The translations under genes were made by a program, and so were the position numbers. Shown here in pieces: positions 1 through 9,811 of a DNA stretch of 64,000 nucleotides (position 1 is its first letter; the number at the start of each line of letters is the position of its first letter). The stretch lies in assembly GCF_003063645.1 (NCBI RefSeq), contig NZ_NESJ01000002.1, positions 248,001 through 312,000 of the forward strand, given 5' to 3'. This stretch comes from Limnohabitans sp. 2KL-51. GTDB lineage: Bacteria > Pseudomonadota > Gammaproteobacteria > Burkholderiales > Burkholderiaceae_C. The notes under the pieces are model-generated. The model saw only the letters and a list, made by a program, of their open reading frames with translations, made no database searches and had not been told where the DNA came from.

Positions 1-249
1 GACCCCACCTGCGTGCAGCACCTGGCCGATCTGGGCGTTCAACTGATCGGCATCGACAGCGCCAGCATCGACCCGGCTGAGAGCAAGCAACTCCCCAGCC
101 ACCAAGCCATCCGCCAGCGCGGCCTGCGCGTGCTGGAAAACCTGTTGCTCGACGAAGTGCCCGAAGGCGATTACGAGCTGATCGCCCTGCCCCTGAAACT
201 CATGAGCGCCGACGCCAGCCCCGTGCGAGCGGTCTTGCGCGAACTTTGA
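1..249 (+). CDS. kynB: kynurenine formamidase, C-terminal part
   Basis: Partial gene whose 5' end lies before the window; about 82 C-terminal residues remain. It hydrolyses N-formyl-L-kynurenine to kynurenine and formate, the second step of tryptophan breakdown. The visible part carries the family-typical stretch [13 protein letters not shown] (D and S residues near the active site) and the closing [19 protein letters not shown] block of the cyclase/KynB family. Its stop codon overlaps a possible TTG of the next ORF, and kynU and kynA follow closely on the same strand, so the three are very likely one kynBUA operon. Family assignment is firm because both conserved blocks and the neighbours agree. 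Confidence 0.9.
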   Translation, partial: DPTCVQHLADLGVQLIGIDSASIDPAESKQLPSHQAIRQRGLRVLENLLLDEVPEGDYELIALPLKLMSADASPVRAVLREL

Positions 250-272
250 ACAGTTTTTTAAAAGACACCTCC

Positions 273-1559
273 ATGATGAACCTCACCCCAAGCTTGCAAG
301 ACTGCGAACTGCTGGACCAACAGGACCCGCTGCGCCCCTTGCGCGAGCAATTCGATTTGCCCCCCGGCGTGATCTACCTGGATGGCAACTCACTGGGCGT
401 GCTGCCCAAAACCGCCCCGGCCCGCGTGGCCCATGCCGTGACGCACGAATGGGGTACCGACCTGATCAAAAGCTGGAACACCGCAGGCTGGTTCACCCTG
501 CCCCAGCGCGTGGGCGACAAGATCGCACGCGTCATCGGCGCCCAGCCGGGTGAGGTGGTGGCCGCCGACAGCACCTCGATCAACCTGTTCAAAGTGTTGG
601 CCGCAGCGCTGCACATCGCCAAAGCCGACCACCCGCACAAAACCAAAATCATCAGCGAGCGCAGCAACTTTCCGACCGACCTCTACATCGCCGAGGCCTT
701 GTGCAAAGAGCGCGGCTACACCCTCCAACTGGTCGAAGCCCACGAAATCGCCGCCGCCCTGCAAGCCGATGTGGCGGTGCTGATGCTCACGCATGTGAAC
801 TACCGTACCGGTGCCATGCACGACATGCAGGCCCTCACCGCGCAGGCCCACGCCCAAGGCACCCTCACGGTATGGGACCTAGCGCACAGTGCAGGCGCGG
901 TGCCGGTCAACCTGAACGGCTCGGGGGCCGACTTTGCAGTGGGCTGCGGCTACAAATACTTGAACGGCGGCCCCGGCGCACCGGCTTTTGTATGGGTGCA
1001 CCCACAACACACCGACCGCTTTTGGCAACCGCTGGCCGGGTGGTGGGGCCATGCCGCGCCCTTTGCCTTCACACCCGACTACCAACCTGCCAAAGGCATC
1101 ACCCGCTACCAATGCGGCACCCAACCCATCTTGAGCCTCACGGCGCTGGACTGCGGCCTGGATGCTTTTTTGAGTGCCGAAGCACTGGGCGGCATGGCTG
1201 CGCTGCGCCAAAAGTCATTGGCGCTCACGGGTCTGTTCATGCAACTGGTGCGCACCCGCCTGCACGGGCACGGCTTTGGCATCGCCACCCCGGCCGAAGA
1301 AGCCCTGCGCGGCTCGCAAGTGAGCCTGACCCGGGCCGAGGGCGCTTACGCCATCGTGCAGGCCCTGATTGCGCGCGGCGTGATTGGTGACTTCCGGGCG
1401 GGCGATGGCGGCTTGCACGCCGACATCTTGCGCTTTGGTTTCACGCCGCTTTACATCGGCTACGCCGATGTGTGGCACGCGGCAGAACACCTTTGCCAGG
1501 TCATGCAAAGTGGTGAATGGCTGGGCACCCGCTTTGCCCAAAAGAACGCCGTGACCTGA
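273..1559 (+). CDS. kynU: kynureninase
   Basis: 428 residues, normal for bacterial kynureninases. It is a PLP enzyme cleaving kynurenine to anthranilate and alanine. The N-terminus YLDGNSLG and the motif [16 protein letters not shown] are characteristic; the Lys of YKY (about residue 228) is the expected Schiff-base lysine. ATG 273 or the adjacent ATG 276 is chosen. An in-frame TTG at 246 overlapping the kynB stop would add a short, unconserved extension. No strong ribosome-binding site precedes either ATG, so translational coupling to kynB is plausible. With kynB and kynA it completes the anthranilate branch of tryptophan catabolism. Confidence 0.93.
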   Translation: MMNLTPSLQDCELLDQQDPLRPLREQFDLPPGVIYLDGNSLGVLPKTAPARVAHAVTHEWGTDLIKSWNTAGWFTLPQRVGDKIARVIGAQPGEVVAADSTSINLFKVLAAALHIAKADHPHKTKIISERSNFPTDLYIAEALCKERGYTLQLVEAHEIAAALQADVAVLMLTHVNYRTGAMHDMQALTAQAHAQGTLTVWDLAHSAGAVPVNLNGSGADFAVGCGYKYLNGGPGAPAFVWVHPQHTDRFWQPLAGWWGHAAPFAFTPDYQPAKGITRYQCGTQPILSLTALDCGLDAFLSAEALGGMAALRQKSLALTGLFMQLVRTRLHGHGFGIATPAEEALRGSQVSLTRAEGAYAIVQALIARGVIGDFRAGDGGLHADILRFGFTPLYIGYADVWHAAEHLCQVMQSGEWLGTRFAQKNAVT

Positions 1560-1569
1560 AAGCCCCGCC

Positions 1570-2463
1570 ATGAGTTCCTGCCCATTCTCCTCAGCCTCCG
1601 CCTCCAACACGGCAAGCACCAGCAAAGCGCCAGGCGAGCGCATCGTGCAAGAAGAAAAAGCCCAGCTCGACTTTGACGGTCGCATGAGCTACGGCGACTA
1701 CCTGCAGCTCGACGCCATCCTGAACGCACAACAACCGCTATCCCCCGACCACAACGAGATGCTGTTCATCGTGCAGCACCAAACCAGCGAATTGTGGATG
1801 AAGCTGATGCTGCACGAGTTGCAAGCGGCCATGCAGAATATTGCGGCCGACGAGCTGCCCGATGCGTTCAAGAAGCTCGCCCGCGTCAGCCGCATCATGG
1901 AGCAGCTGGTGCACGCCTGGGATGTGCTGGCCACCATGACACCCCCCGAGTACAGTGCTATCCGCCCTTATCTGGCGCAGTCCAGCGGCTTTCAAAGTTG
2001 GCAATACCGCTGCATCGAATTTGCGATGGGCAACAAGAACGCCGCCATGCTGCAGCTCCACGCGCACCGCCCCGACCTCTCGGCCATCGTGCAAGCGGCT
2101 TACGAAGCGCCATCGCTTTACGACGAGTGCTTGCGTCTGTTGCAGCGCCGAGGTCTGGAGGTGCCTGACACCCACACCCAGCGCGACTGGCGTCAGCCCT
2201 ACCCGGCCAGCGATGCGGTAGAAAACGCCTGGCTCGTGGTCTACCGCAACCCCAAGGCACATTGGGACCTGTACCAACTGGGCGAAGAACTCACCGATTT
2301 GGAAGACGCCTTCCGTCTGTGGCGATTTCGGCATGTGACCACGGTGGAACGCGTGATCGGATTCAAGCGCGGCACGGGCGGCACAGGCGGCGTGAGTTAT
2401 TTGCGCAAGATGCTCGATGTGGTGCTTTTCCCGGAAATATGGACGCTGCGCACTCAGCTGTGA
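1570..2463 (+). CDS. kynA: tryptophan 2,3-dioxygenase
   Basis: 297 residues. It is a haem enzyme that opens the indole ring of L-tryptophan to give N-formylkynurenine, the first step of the pathway whose next two steps are encoded just upstream. The active-site block [14 protein letters not shown] (His about residue 70) and the haem-ligand region [20 protein letters not shown] (His about residue 255) are both intact. The first ~35 residues are Ser/Ala-rich and weakly conserved, so a later start is possible but no better ATG is visible. It begins 10 nt after the kynU stop, consistent with one transcript. Confidence 0.95.
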   Translation: MSSCPFSSASASNTASTSKAPGERIVQEEKAQLDFDGRMSYGDYLQLDAILNAQQPLSPDHNEMLFIVQHQTSELWMKLMLHELQAAMQNIAADELPDAFKKLARVSRIMEQLVHAWDVLATMTPPEYSAIRPYLAQSSGFQSWQYRCIEFAMGNKNAAMLQLHAHRPDLSAIVQAAYEAPSLYDECLRLLQRRGLEVPDTHTQRDWRQPYPASDAVENAWLVVYRNPKAHWDLYQLGEELTDLEDAFRLWRFRHVTTVERVIGFKRGTGGTGGVSYLRKMLDVVLFPEIWTLRTQL

Positions 2464-2581
2464 ACGCCCGGGTGAAGCGAAGATGCCGCACCTACGGGGA
2501 GGGCTCCTACAAAGGAAAAACTCTGCGTCATAGACGTAAGACCGTTAACATCTCGCTCGAACCACACTCCCGGAAAACACT

Positions 2582-3049
2582 GTGCAACTGAACATCAACG
2601 GCCAAAGCCGCACATCCACCGCCGACCCGAGCATGCCCTTGCTGTGGGTGCTGCGCGACGAACTTCAGCTTACGGGCACCAAATTCGGCTGCGGCATCGC
2701 CGCTTGCGGGGCCTGCACGGTGCATGTGGACGGTCAGCCTGTGCGCTCGTGTGTGACGTCCGTGTCTGCGGTGGCCCAACAAGCGATCAAAACCATCGAG
2801 TCCTTGGGCACCGCAGAAAAACCGCACCCCTTGCAAGCCGCATGGATTGCCGAACAAGTGCCCCAATGCGGCTACTGCCAAAGCGGCATGCTGATGGCAG
2901 CGGCCGCACTGCTCGACAAAACCCCCCAGCCCAGCGACGCAGAGATTGACGCCGCCATGACCAACCTGTGCCGCTGCGGCACTTACCAGCGCGTGCGCAA
3001 GGCCATTCACCGCGCTGCTGCCGTCATGAAGAAAGGCGGTGCCGCATGA
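2582..3049 (+). CDS. (2Fe-2S)-binding subunit of a molybdenum hydroxylase (isoquinoline 1-oxidoreductase alpha type)
   Basis: 155 residues, GTG start. Small electron-transfer subunit with two [2Fe-2S] clusters: the plant-ferredoxin-like [17 protein letters not shown] block and the C-terminal CGYCQSGM and LCRCGTY cysteines. The family (CoxS/IorA/XdhA type) passes electrons from a molybdopterin subunit to an acceptor. Its stop overlaps the ATG of the large subunit (ATGA), so they form one complex. The substrate cannot be read from sequence; relatives oxidise N-heteroaromatics or aldehydes. Proximity to the kyn genes hints at, but does not prove, a role with aromatic breakdown products. Confidence 0.9.
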   Translation: MQLNINGQSRTSTADPSMPLLWVLRDELQLTGTKFGCGIAACGACTVHVDGQPVRSCVTSVSAVAQQAIKTIESLGTAEKPHPLQAAWIAEQVPQCGYCQSGMLMAAAALLDKTPQPSDAEIDAAMTNLCRCGTYQRVRKAIHRAAAVMKKGGAA

Positions 3050-5310
3050 AACGCCGCACCTGGTTACTCAGCGCCTTGGGCGCGACCGGCGCATTGGTCG
3101 TCGGCTGGGGCGTGATGCCCGCCCGATCACGCCTGGGCTCACCCGAACTCATGCTCAAAACCCAAGGCGATGTCGCCCTTAACGGCTGGATCAAGATCGC
3201 CGCCGATGGCGCCGTGGTGCTGGCCATGCCCCGCAGCGAAATGGGCCAAGGCGTGCACACGGCGCTGGCCATGTTGGTGGCCGAAGAGCTGGATGTGCCA
3301 TTGAGCCGCGTGCGTTTGGAGCAGGCCGGGGCCGACAGCATTTACGGCAACGTGGCCATGCTGGTGGCCAGCCTGCCCTTTCACCCGCTGGACAGCGAGG
3401 GGGAAAAACCTGCCAAGATCAAACTGGCCGAGTGGATGGTGGGCAAGATCGCCCGCGAACTGGGCCTCAATGCCACGGGTGGCTCGTCTTCGATTGCCGA
3501 TTTGTGGGAGCCTTTGCGAATGGCCGCTGCCACTGCGCGCGCCAGTCTGGTGCAGGCCGCAGCTACCACATGGAAAGTGCCCGCCAGCGACATCACCGTG
3601 ACCGCTGGCGTGATGAAGCACGCCTCGGGCCAGTCAGCGCACTACGGCCAGATGGTGGCCGCTGCTTCGGGCAGCACGCCCTCGGGCATCCAAACCAAAT
3701 CGCGCGAAAACTGGAAGCTCATCGGCCAACCCGCGCCTCGCACGGACATCCCGGCCAAAGTCACAGGCCAAGCCACCTTCGGCTTGGACGTGCGTCTGCC
3801 CGGCATGCTGTTTGCGGCTGTGCAGATGTGCCCCATGCTGGGCGGCAGCGCTGCGTCCATGGACACGAAAGACGCCTTGGCATTGAAAGGTGTTTCCAAA
3901 GTTGTGCCGCTTGACGCCTGGGGCGGCGGCACTGCAGGCTTGGCCGTGGTGGGCCAAACCACCTGGCACGCCCGCCAAGGCGTGCAGGCCGTGAAAGTGC
4001 AGTGGCAGGCCCCTGCCACGGGCGCATTGGACACCCAGCGCATCCAGGCCGACCTGCTCAAGGCTCTGAACGAGGACAGCGGCTTCACCTTCCACGAACA
4101 AGGCGTGCCCACCCAGGCTGAAAAAGCCGCCACCACCCGCATCGACGCCCTGTACCAAGCGCCCTACCTGGCCCACGTCACGATGGAGCCGATGAACTGC
4201 ACAGCGCAAGTCAAAGATGGCAAGGTCGAGATCTGGGTGCCCACACAAGTGCCGCAAATGGCCCGTGACATGGCCGCCAAAGTAGCCAAGGTCGACAAAG
4301 AACAGGTGACGGTCCATGTCACTCAACTGGGTGGTGGGTTCGGTCGTCGCCTGGACGTCGACTTTGTCGGCCAAGCCGTGCAAGTGGCCATGGCCTGCGA
4401 GGGCCAACCGGTGCAACTGAGCTGGTCGCGCGAAGAGGACATGAAGCACGACTTTTACCGGCCCATGCACCTGGCCAAGTTCCAGGCCTCGCTGGACGAG
4501 AAAGGTGAAGTCACCAGCTTGCGCATCAAGTCGGCCGGTGACGCCATCACCCCGCGCTGGATGGCGCGGGCTGCGCCCCACCTGTCAGGCCCCATCGACA
4601 TGCCTGACAAAACCACCTCCGAAGGCCTGTTCGATTTGCCCTACGGTTTTGCCAGCCAGCACATGAGCCATGTGGCCACCCAATCTGGCGTGCCCGTCGG
4701 CTTTTGGCGCTCGGTGGGCCATTCGCACAACGCCTTCTTCTCGGAAAGCTTCATCGACGAACTGGCTGCTGCCACAAAACAAGACCCGCTCGCCTTCCGC
4801 TTGAAGCTGTTGAAAGACGCGCCGCGCTATGCCGCTGTGCTGCAGCTGGTGGCCGACAAAGCGGGCTGGGGAACGCCACTGCCCGCAGGCCGTGCTCGGG
4901 GCATCGCGCTGCACAAATCCTTTGGCTCCATCGTGGCCCAAGTGGCCGAGGTCTCGCTGGCCAACGGCCAGATCCGCGTGCACCGCGTGGTGTGTGCTAT
5001 CGACTGTGGCACTGTGGTCAACCCCGGCACAGTGGCCCAGCAAATGGAAAGCAGCGTGGTCTATGCACTGAGCGCCGCGCTTTTCGGCAAGATCGACATC
5101 GTGGGTAGCGTGGTGCAACAAAGCAACTTTTCTGACGCCCCCATGCTAACGCTCAGCCAGACCCCGGTGGTGGAAACCATCATCGTGCCCAGCACCCGCC
5201 ACCCGGCAGGCGTGGGCGAACCGGCGGTGCCGCCGCTGGCACCGGCCGTGGGAAATGCGCTGTTTGCACTCACAGGCAAGCGGCAGCGGGCTTTGCCTTT
5301 GGGGGTGTGA
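3046..5310 (+). CDS. molybdopterin-binding hydroxylase large subunit (IorB-like, xanthine dehydrogenase family)
   Basis: 754 residues. The catalytic subunit binds molybdopterin cytosine dinucleotide and hydroxylates its substrate with water. Visible family marks are [12 protein letters not shown] and the C-terminal GVGEPAVPP, whose Glu is the catalytic base in this family. The N-terminus [20 protein letters not shown] is a twin-arginine-type signal or anchor, so the pair probably acts at the periplasmic side. ATG 3046 overlaps the small-subunit stop and is preferred over an upstream in-frame codon at 2968. No FAD subunit, cytochrome c or maturation factor gene is adjacent, so the electron acceptor is encoded elsewhere. 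Confidence 0.9.
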   Translation: MKRRTWLLSALGATGALVVGWGVMPARSRLGSPELMLKTQGDVALNGWIKIAADGAVVLAMPRSEMGQGVHTALAMLVAEELDVPLSRVRLEQAGADSIYGNVAMLVASLPFHPLDSEGEKPAKIKLAEWMVGKIARELGLNATGGSSSIADLWEPLRMAAATARASLVQAAATTWKVPASDITVTAGVMKHASGQSAHYGQMVAAASGSTPSGIQTKSRENWKLIGQPAPRTDIPAKVTGQATFGLDVRLPGMLFAAVQMCPMLGGSAASMDTKDALALKGVSKVVPLDAWGGGTAGLAVVGQTTWHARQGVQAVKVQWQAPATGALDTQRIQADLLKALNEDSGFTFHEQGVPTQAEKAATTRIDALYQAPYLAHVTMEPMNCTAQVKDGKVEIWVPTQVPQMARDMAAKVAKVDKEQVTVHVTQLGGGFGRRLDVDFVGQAVQVAMACEGQPVQLSWSREEDMKHDFYRPMHLAKFQASLDEKGEVTSLRIKSAGDAITPRWMARAAPHLSGPIDMPDKTTSEGLFDLPYGFASQHMSHVATQSGVPVGFWRSVGHSHNAFFSESFIDELAAATKQDPLAFRLKLLKDAPRYAAVLQLVADKAGWGTPLPAGRARGIALHKSFGSIVAQVAEVSLANGQIRVHRVVCAIDCGTVVNPGTVAQQMESSVVYALSAALFGKIDIVGSVVQQSNFSDAPMLTLSQTPVVETIIVPSTRHPAGVGEPAVPPLAPAVGNALFALTGKRQRALPLGV

Positions 5311-5312
5311 GT

Positions 5313-6518
5313 TCAGCCCCCGCGCAGCGTCTTGAGGATTTTTTGGCCGCCACGGCCATTGGCCTCCATGCCAAGACGCTTTTGTTCGGCACGGATCGCC
5401 TCGCGCGATTTGTCGCCCAACATGCCGTCGATGGAGCCAATGTCGTGGCCGCGCATCATCAGCAGGCCCTGCAGCTCACGCCGCTCGGCGCGCGAGAGGC
5501 CTGCGTCATCGGTCGGCCAAGGCGTGACGAATGGGCTACCGCCGCTCAGGCGGTCGCTCAGGTGGGCAATCGCCAAGCCGTAGCTTTCGGCGGCGTTGTA
5601 GCTGTAGAGCGCATCAAAGTTGCGCGTCACCAAAAACGCTGGGCCGTTGGCACTGGCCAGCGTCAGCAAGCCCACGTTGCCCAAACTCTCTGGCAAGGCA
5701 GCGCCATCGATGCGGCGCACGCCACGGGCGGTCCATTCAGACACCGGGCGCTTGCTGCGGCGGCCTTCTCCGGCCAAAGAAATCCCGGCTGGCAACTTGA
5801 CCTCGATGCCCCAGGGCAAGCCGCGCTGCCAGCCTGCTCGGGCCAAAAAGTTGGCGGTCGAGCCCAACGCGTCCACGCTGCTGTCCATCAGGTCGGCACG
5901 GCCGTCGCCATCAAAGTCCACCGCCAGGCGCTCAAAGGTGCTGGGCATGAACTGGGTGTGGCCAAAGGCCCCCGCCCAGGAGCCCACGAAACGATAGGGG
6001 GCGATGTGCCCAGCTTGCAAAATGCGCAGCGCCGCAAAAAACTCGCCTCTGAAATAGCTTTGCCGCCGCCCGTGGCACGACAGCGTGCCCAGCGCCTGCA
6101 CCAGCGGGTATTTGCCAAAGGTCTGGCCAAAATTACTCTCGACGCCCCAGACCGCCACCACCGTGGCCGGGTCCACGCCAAAGCGCTCTTCGGCACGCGC
6201 CAGCGCTGGGCGGTGCTGGGCCAAACGCGCCGCGCCATCGGCCACACGCTCCTCGTCCACCAGCGCCGACATGTAGTCCCAAATGGCGGTGCGAAATTCG
6301 GGCTGGAAGTTCAGCTTCTCGATCACGCTGAAGTCAGCCTGCAGGCCCGCCGTGTGGCGCGCCCAGGTGGCGTCGCTCACTTTGCCGCTGCGTGCAGCAG
6401 GGCGCAACTCGGCCATGCAAGCCGACAAATCGGTGCTTTGTGCCCAAGCGGCGGGTGCGAGCAAAGCACTGGCCAGCACAAGGGCGGTGGTGAATGGGTT
6501 GGATGGACCTAGAGTCAT
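5313..6518 (-). CDS. lytic murein transglycosylase, MltB family with peptidoglycan-binding domain
   Basis: 401 residues. Secreted (signal peptide about residues 1-24, cleavage near AAWAQS). The central SLT domain contains VWGVESNFGQTFGKYP, in which the Glu is the catalytic acid that cleaves MurNAc-GlcNAc bonds forming 1,6-anhydro ends. The last ~60 residues form a PG_binding_1 domain (RRELQGLLMMRGHDIGSIDG). There is no lipobox cysteine, so it resembles soluble MltB/SltB-type enzymes. ATG 6518 gives the signal peptide; longer readings run into the monooxygenase gene 20 nt upstream on the same strand. The large plus-strand ORF covering this gene is a codon shadow. Confidence 0.93.
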   Translation of the reverse strand: MTLGPSNPFTTALVLASALLAPAAWAQSTDLSACMAELRPAARSGKVSDATWARHTAGLQADFSVIEKLNFQPEFRTAIWDYMSALVDEERVADGAARLAQHRPALARAEERFGVDPATVVAVWGVESNFGQTFGKYPLVQALGTLSCHGRRQSYFRGEFFAALRILQAGHIAPYRFVGSWAGAFGHTQFMPSTFERLAVDFDGDGRADLMDSSVDALGSTANFLARAGWQRGLPWGIEVKLPAGISLAGEGRRSKRPVSEWTARGVRRIDGAALPESLGNVGLLTLASANGPAFLVTRNFDALYSYNAAESYGLAIAHLSDRLSGGSPFVTPWPTDDAGLSRAERRELQGLLMMRGHDIGSIDGMLGDKSREAIRAEQKRLGMEANGRGGQKILKTLRGG

Positions 6519-6538
6519 GAAGAAAAGTCCCTGAAAGT

Positions 6539-7741
6539 TTATTGATTGCCCGAAATCGGCCCATCGCCATACAACCATGGCACATCCATGACCCGCTCCC
6601 CCATGAGCCGCATCGACAGGTTGCGCCCCAGCGCCACAGGGCCAGTCGCGTGGAAGATGCGTCCGTTGCGAATGGCGCGTGATTGCACTCGGGCGTTGCG
6701 CGCCCAGCGTTGCTCCGCATAGGCCTGTAACTGCTGGGTGACCGGCACGCTGCCTGCGCTCAGGCACTGGGCCAGCACCTGAGCGTCTTCGATGGCCATG
6801 CCCGCGCCCTGCGCCAAATAAGGCCGCATGGGGTGCGCTGCGTCGCCGAGCAAAGCGACGCGGCCTTGGGCCATTTGGCCGGGTGCGCTCACGGGCGCTC
6901 GGTCGTGCAGCGCCCACTGCCGCCAGGCGGGTACCGATGCCAAACGCTCGTGCAAATCGCGGCCCACCGCGCCCATGGCCTGCATCAGCGCCTGGGTTTG
7001 CCCAGCTTGGTCCCAGTCTTGAGATTGCTCGGGTTTGGCACCATGCACGATGGCCACCAAATTGAGCCACTGCCCGCTGCGCACCGGGTAATGCACCACA
7101 TGCAGTCGCGGCCCCATCCACACGGTGACCTGGTCGCTGCGCAAGTGCGTGGGCAAATCGGCCTGCGCCACGAGCGCCCGATACGCCAGGTGCCCGGTAA
7201 AGCGCGCCGGGGCATCGCCCAGCAGTTTCTGGCGCACTGCACTCCACACGCCATCGGCCCCGATCAGGGCGCTGGCCTGAAGGCTGAGGCCTTGCGCCGT
7301 GTTCACTTGTAAAGCCGCTTCGCTGCCCTGCCAGCCTTGCACAGACTGCCCCAGCCGCAGGTCCACCCCAGCGCTCTGGGCTGCCCGGTGTAACAAGCCC
7401 TGCAAATCGGCCCGGTGGATGGTGGCGTAAGGCGCGCCATACCGTGCCTGCGCCCGCGAGCCCAAAGTCAGCGTGCCCAGCACCTGCCCGGTTTGGGCAT
7501 CGCGCGCTTGCAACTGCTCAGGGAAAGCCGCTACCTGCGCCAGCGCCGCACCCAAGCCCCAAGCCTGCAAAATGCGCGTCACGTTCGGGCCGATCTGGAT
7601 TCCCGCGCCCACCTCGCTCAGCTGCGCTGCGCGCTCGAGCAACTGCACTGGCACCCCGCGCTGCGCACACGCCACAGCAGCGGCCAGGCCGCCAATACCG
7701 CCGCCTGCAATCACCACCTCTTTATTCGCTTGGCTTGTCAT
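6539..7741 (-). CDS. FAD-dependent aromatic-ring monooxygenase (salicylate/3-hydroxybenzoate hydroxylase type)
   Basis: 400 residues. Single-component flavoprotein hydroxylase. It shows the N-terminal dinucleotide fold VVIAGGGIGGLAAAVACAQR, the mid-protein GADGVWSAVRQ (DG motif) and the FAD-ribityl motif GDAAHPMRPYLAQGAGMAIE. Members use NAD(P)H and O2 to hydroxylate phenolic acids such as salicylate or 3-hydroxybenzoate. The exact substrate is not deducible here. It reads toward the transglycosylase gene on the same strand with a 20-nt gap, although no functional link is evident. Confidence 0.88.
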   Translation of the reverse strand: MTSQANKEVVIAGGGIGGLAAAVACAQRGVPVQLLERAAQLSEVGAGIQIGPNVTRILQAWGLGAALAQVAAFPEQLQARDAQTGQVLGTLTLGSRAQARYGAPYATIHRADLQGLLHRAAQSAGVDLRLGQSVQGWQGSEAALQVNTAQGLSLQASALIGADGVWSAVRQKLLGDAPARFTGHLAYRALVAQADLPTHLRSDQVTVWMGPRLHVVHYPVRSGQWLNLVAIVHGAKPEQSQDWDQAGQTQALMQAMGAVGRDLHERLASVPAWRQWALHDRAPVSAPGQMAQGRVALLGDAAHPMRPYLAQGAGMAIEDAQVLAQCLSAGSVPVTQQLQAYAEQRWARNARVQSRAIRNGRIFHATGPVALGRNLSMRLMGERVMDVPWLYGDGPISGNQ

Positions 7742-7801
7742 GCTGGGATTGTCCGCGAAGCCCTCATTTCAAATCTCGGCCTCTGTGACGCAGGGATGTG
7801 C

Positions 7802-8251
7802 CTAAGCGCCCATCAACACCGGCAAGCCCTGCACCGCAGAAAAATCCCGGTCATGGGTGACCAGGGCTGAAGCACCAATCTCCAGCGCCGAGGCCAGCTG
7901 CACCGCATCGGGCAACTTGAGTCGGTATTGCACACGCAACTGGGCAGCCAGACTGGCCACCGCCGCCGACAAGGGCACCACTTGGTAAGCGCCCAGAGCC
8001 GTCTCATAGCGTTTGGCCAAGGCTGTTTGACCCGCCTTGAAAGGCCCGGTCAGCACCTCGGCCAAGGTCACGGTGCTCAAGGCCAGCTGAATCTGGCCAC
8101 GCTCTGCGGCCTCAAACAGGCCCAAAAAACGGGGCGCGAATTCGGCATGGTCTTCGAGCAGGTAAATCCAGGGCGCGGTGTCCACGAGCACAGTGGCCCC
8201 CTCACTCAGGCCGCCCCACAGCGACGCCGAAGCACGGGCACGGGTCGCCAC
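7802..8251 (-). CDS. PIN-domain ribonuclease toxin (VapC-like)
   Basis: 149 residues, GTG start placed 3 nt after the antitoxin stop. The PIN fold is marked by the acidic metal-binding residues in LVDTAPWIYLLED, LAEVLTG, LPDAVQLASAL and LVTHDRDF. PIN toxins cleave RNA (often tRNA or rRNA) and are neutralised by a cognate antitoxin. The first ~18 residues are not typical of the fold, so translation might start further in, but no good ATG is seen. Antitoxin-first order and tight spacing are typical of a type II module. Confidence 0.88.
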   Translation of the reverse strand: MATRARASASLWGGLSEGATVLVDTAPWIYLLEDHAEFAPRFLGLFEAAERGQIQLALSTVTLAEVLTGPFKAGQTALAKRYETALGAYQVVPLSAAVASLAAQLRVQYRLKLPDAVQLASALEIGASALVTHDRDFSAVQGLPVLMGA

Positions 8252-8254
8252 CGG

Positions 8255-8518
8255 TCAGGCCCACTCTTCTCGAAGTTGCGCCACCGCTGGGGCCGCACCC
8301 TCCGGCCACAAGCCCCGCCCCGAACCACGCAACACCAAAATACCGCCTTGCTTCAAAGAGCGGGCTTGTTCCTCACGCCACTGCGCCACCGGCACCACAA
8401 CCGCCACCGGTTTGCCGTGGCGCGTGATCACGCTGCTGGTGCCCGCCACCGCCTCCGAGGCAATGAGCGGCAGCTGTGCTCGGGCTTGTTCGAGTCCGTA
8501 TTGCGGGGTGTCTGACAT
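8255..8518 (-). CDS. Phd/YefM-type antitoxin
   Basis: 87 residues. Small antitoxin of the Phd/YefM fold: the N-terminal DNA-binding half contains ARAQLPLIASEAVAG and VITRHGKPVAVVVPVAQW, typical of the family, and the C-terminal tail would bind the toxin. ATG 8518 has a GGAG Shine-Dalgarno 7 nt upstream and is preferred to TTG 8524. A perfect inverted repeat sits 18 nt upstream of the ATG and covers the promoter -10 region, as expected for autoregulation by the toxin-antitoxin complex. Confidence 0.88.
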   Translation of the reverse strand: MSDTPQYGLEQARAQLPLIASEAVAGTSSVITRHGKPVAVVVPVAQWREEQARSLKQGGILVLRGSGRGLWPEGAAPAVAQLREEWA

Positions 8519-8536
8519 GGTCAACTCCTTGATTTA

Positions 8537-8551
8537 TGTACAGACTGTACA
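8537..8551 (-). promoter_or_regulatory. operator palindrome of the toxin-antitoxin operon
   Basis: TGTACAGACTGTACA is a perfect 7-1-7 inverted repeat just upstream of the antitoxin ATG. It covers the inferred -10 element, so binding would block transcription. Phd/YefM antitoxins commonly bind such palindromes at their own promoters; that this one is bound is inference. Confidence 0.7.
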
Positions 8552-8573
8552 AAAATTTCAAGGTACTTGTCAA
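8544..8573 (-). promoter_or_regulatory. sigma-70-type promoter of the toxin-antitoxin operon
   Basis: Reading the minus strand, a perfect TTGACA (8573-8568) is followed 18 nt later by TACAGT (8549-8544), a 4/6 match to TATAAT lying inside the operator. The spacing is slightly long but acceptable. Confidence 0.55.
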
Positions 8574-8623
8574 TGGTCCCTGCTGACTCCAGCGACGGTC
8601 AAAGGAAAAGAGACAGGTCGGTT

Positions 8624-9619
8624 TCAGCGCCCATTCACGGGATAAGACGGGTCGTTGTAACCCGGCGACGATGGATGGCCTGAGACCACCAAGCTGTTGA
8701 CCAAGGCTTCGTCTTCGGCGGTGATCTCCACATCCAGTGCGCCCGCATAGTCTTGCCACTGCGCCAGCGTGCGCGGGCCTGCAATGACCGCACTCACATT
8801 TCGGTTGGCAAGCACCCAGGCGGTGGCAAAGTGCGCCAGCGACACGCCCTTGCGTTCGCAATGCAGTCGCAAAGTTTGTGCAATCTGCAACGACTCTTCG
8901 CGGAACTCAGTCTCCAGAATGCGTTTGTCGCCCCGGGCGGCGCGGCTGCCCTCTGCGGGAGTCTGGCCGGGCGCATATTTGCCCGTGAGCACCCCGCGTG
9001 CAATCGGGCTGTAGGGCACCACGCCCAGACCATAGTGCCCGCAGGCCTCCAGAATTTCCACCTCGGGCAAGCGGTTGAGCAGGTTGTAATAAGGCTGGCA
9101 CACCACGGGGCCGGGCATGTTCATCTGTCGCGCCATGTTGACCATCTCGGCAATGCGCCAGCCCCGAAAATTTGACACGCCCCAATAGCGGATCTTGCCG
9201 TCGCGCAGCAAGGCTTCGATGCCCCGCAAGGGCTCTTCGAGGTTCATGCCGTTGTAGTCGCGGTGCAGGTAGTAAATGTCCAGGTAATCGGTGCCCAAAC
9301 GGCGCAAACTGTCCTCGCAGGCCCGCAACATCCAGCTGCGCGAGTAGCCCTGATGGTTGGGGCGGCTCGACATCGGGTTGCCGACCTTGCTGGCCAACAC
9401 CCAATGCTGGCGATGTCCCTTGAGGATTTGGCCCACCATTTCTTCGGATTTGCCCAGGGTGTACACATCGGCGGTGTCGATGAAGTTGCAACCCTTTTCT
9501 TGCGCATCGGCCACCATCGTTCGCGCATCTTCCAAAGGTGTCTGGTCACCAAACATCATGGTGCCCAAACACAGGCGGGAAACTTTCAGGGGGCTTTTGC
9601 CCAGAGTGGTGAATTTCAT
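8624..9619 (-). CDS. aldo/keto reductase
   Basis: 331 residues, usual for the YajO/Tas-like branch. It is an NADPH-dependent reductase with a TIM-barrel fold. The catalytic tetrad is visible: Asp and Tyr in FIDTADVYTLGKSEEMVG, Lys in WVLASKVG and His in YYLHRDYN. The natural substrate is unknown; enzymes of this type reduce aldehydes and ketones. An AGGA sequence lies just upstream of ATG 9619. It is transcribed toward, but separated by about 105 nt from, the antitoxin gene, which has its own promoter. Confidence 0.9.
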   Translation of the reverse strand: MKFTTLGKSPLKVSRLCLGTMMFGDQTPLEDARTMVADAQEKGCNFIDTADVYTLGKSEEMVGQILKGHRQHWVLASKVGNPMSSRPNHQGYSRSWMLRACEDSLRRLGTDYLDIYYLHRDYNGMNLEEPLRGIEALLRDGKIRYWGVSNFRGWRIAEMVNMARQMNMPGPVVCQPYYNLLNRLPEVEILEACGHYGLGVVPYSPIARGVLTGKYAPGQTPAEGSRAARGDKRILETEFREESLQIAQTLRLHCERKGVSLAHFATAWVLANRNVSAVIAGPRTLAQWQDYAGALDVEITAEDEALVNSLVVSGHPSSPGYNDPSYPVNGR

Positions 9620-9774
9620 GGTGTCCTTTGAACGAGCGTTTCGACAATAAAGGCTAAACCCAATTTAAAACCCAGGCTGTCACCTGTGCAAAGCCAGTCT
9701 GTCTGTGACGCACTTCATCCAAAGCGTGCCCTGTCCAAGATGCAACGCCCACCCAACCAGCTTTGAATGCGCAC

Positions 9775-9794
9775 ATGCCGAGGGGCCTCGGCAT
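9775..9794. terminator. GC-rich hairpin downstream of the DUF1501 gene
   Basis: ATGCCGAGG and CCTCGGCAT form a perfect 9-bp stem with a 2-nt spacer, 17 nt past the DUF1501 stop. It has no U-run on either strand, so it could stabilise a 3' end or be a weak terminator. Confidence 0.35.
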
Positions 9795-9811
9795 CACACG
9801 GTTGCCTGCAA

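Noticed and set aside
3634..4581. 315-codon minus-strand ORF
   Set aside because: Lies inside the molybdenum hydroxylase gene; Gly/His-rich and without domains.
5307..6512. Long plus-strand ORF opposite the MltB-like gene
   Set aside because: It mirrors the minus-strand transglycosylase, which has a signal peptide, catalytic Glu and PG-binding domain; the plus translation shows no family features.
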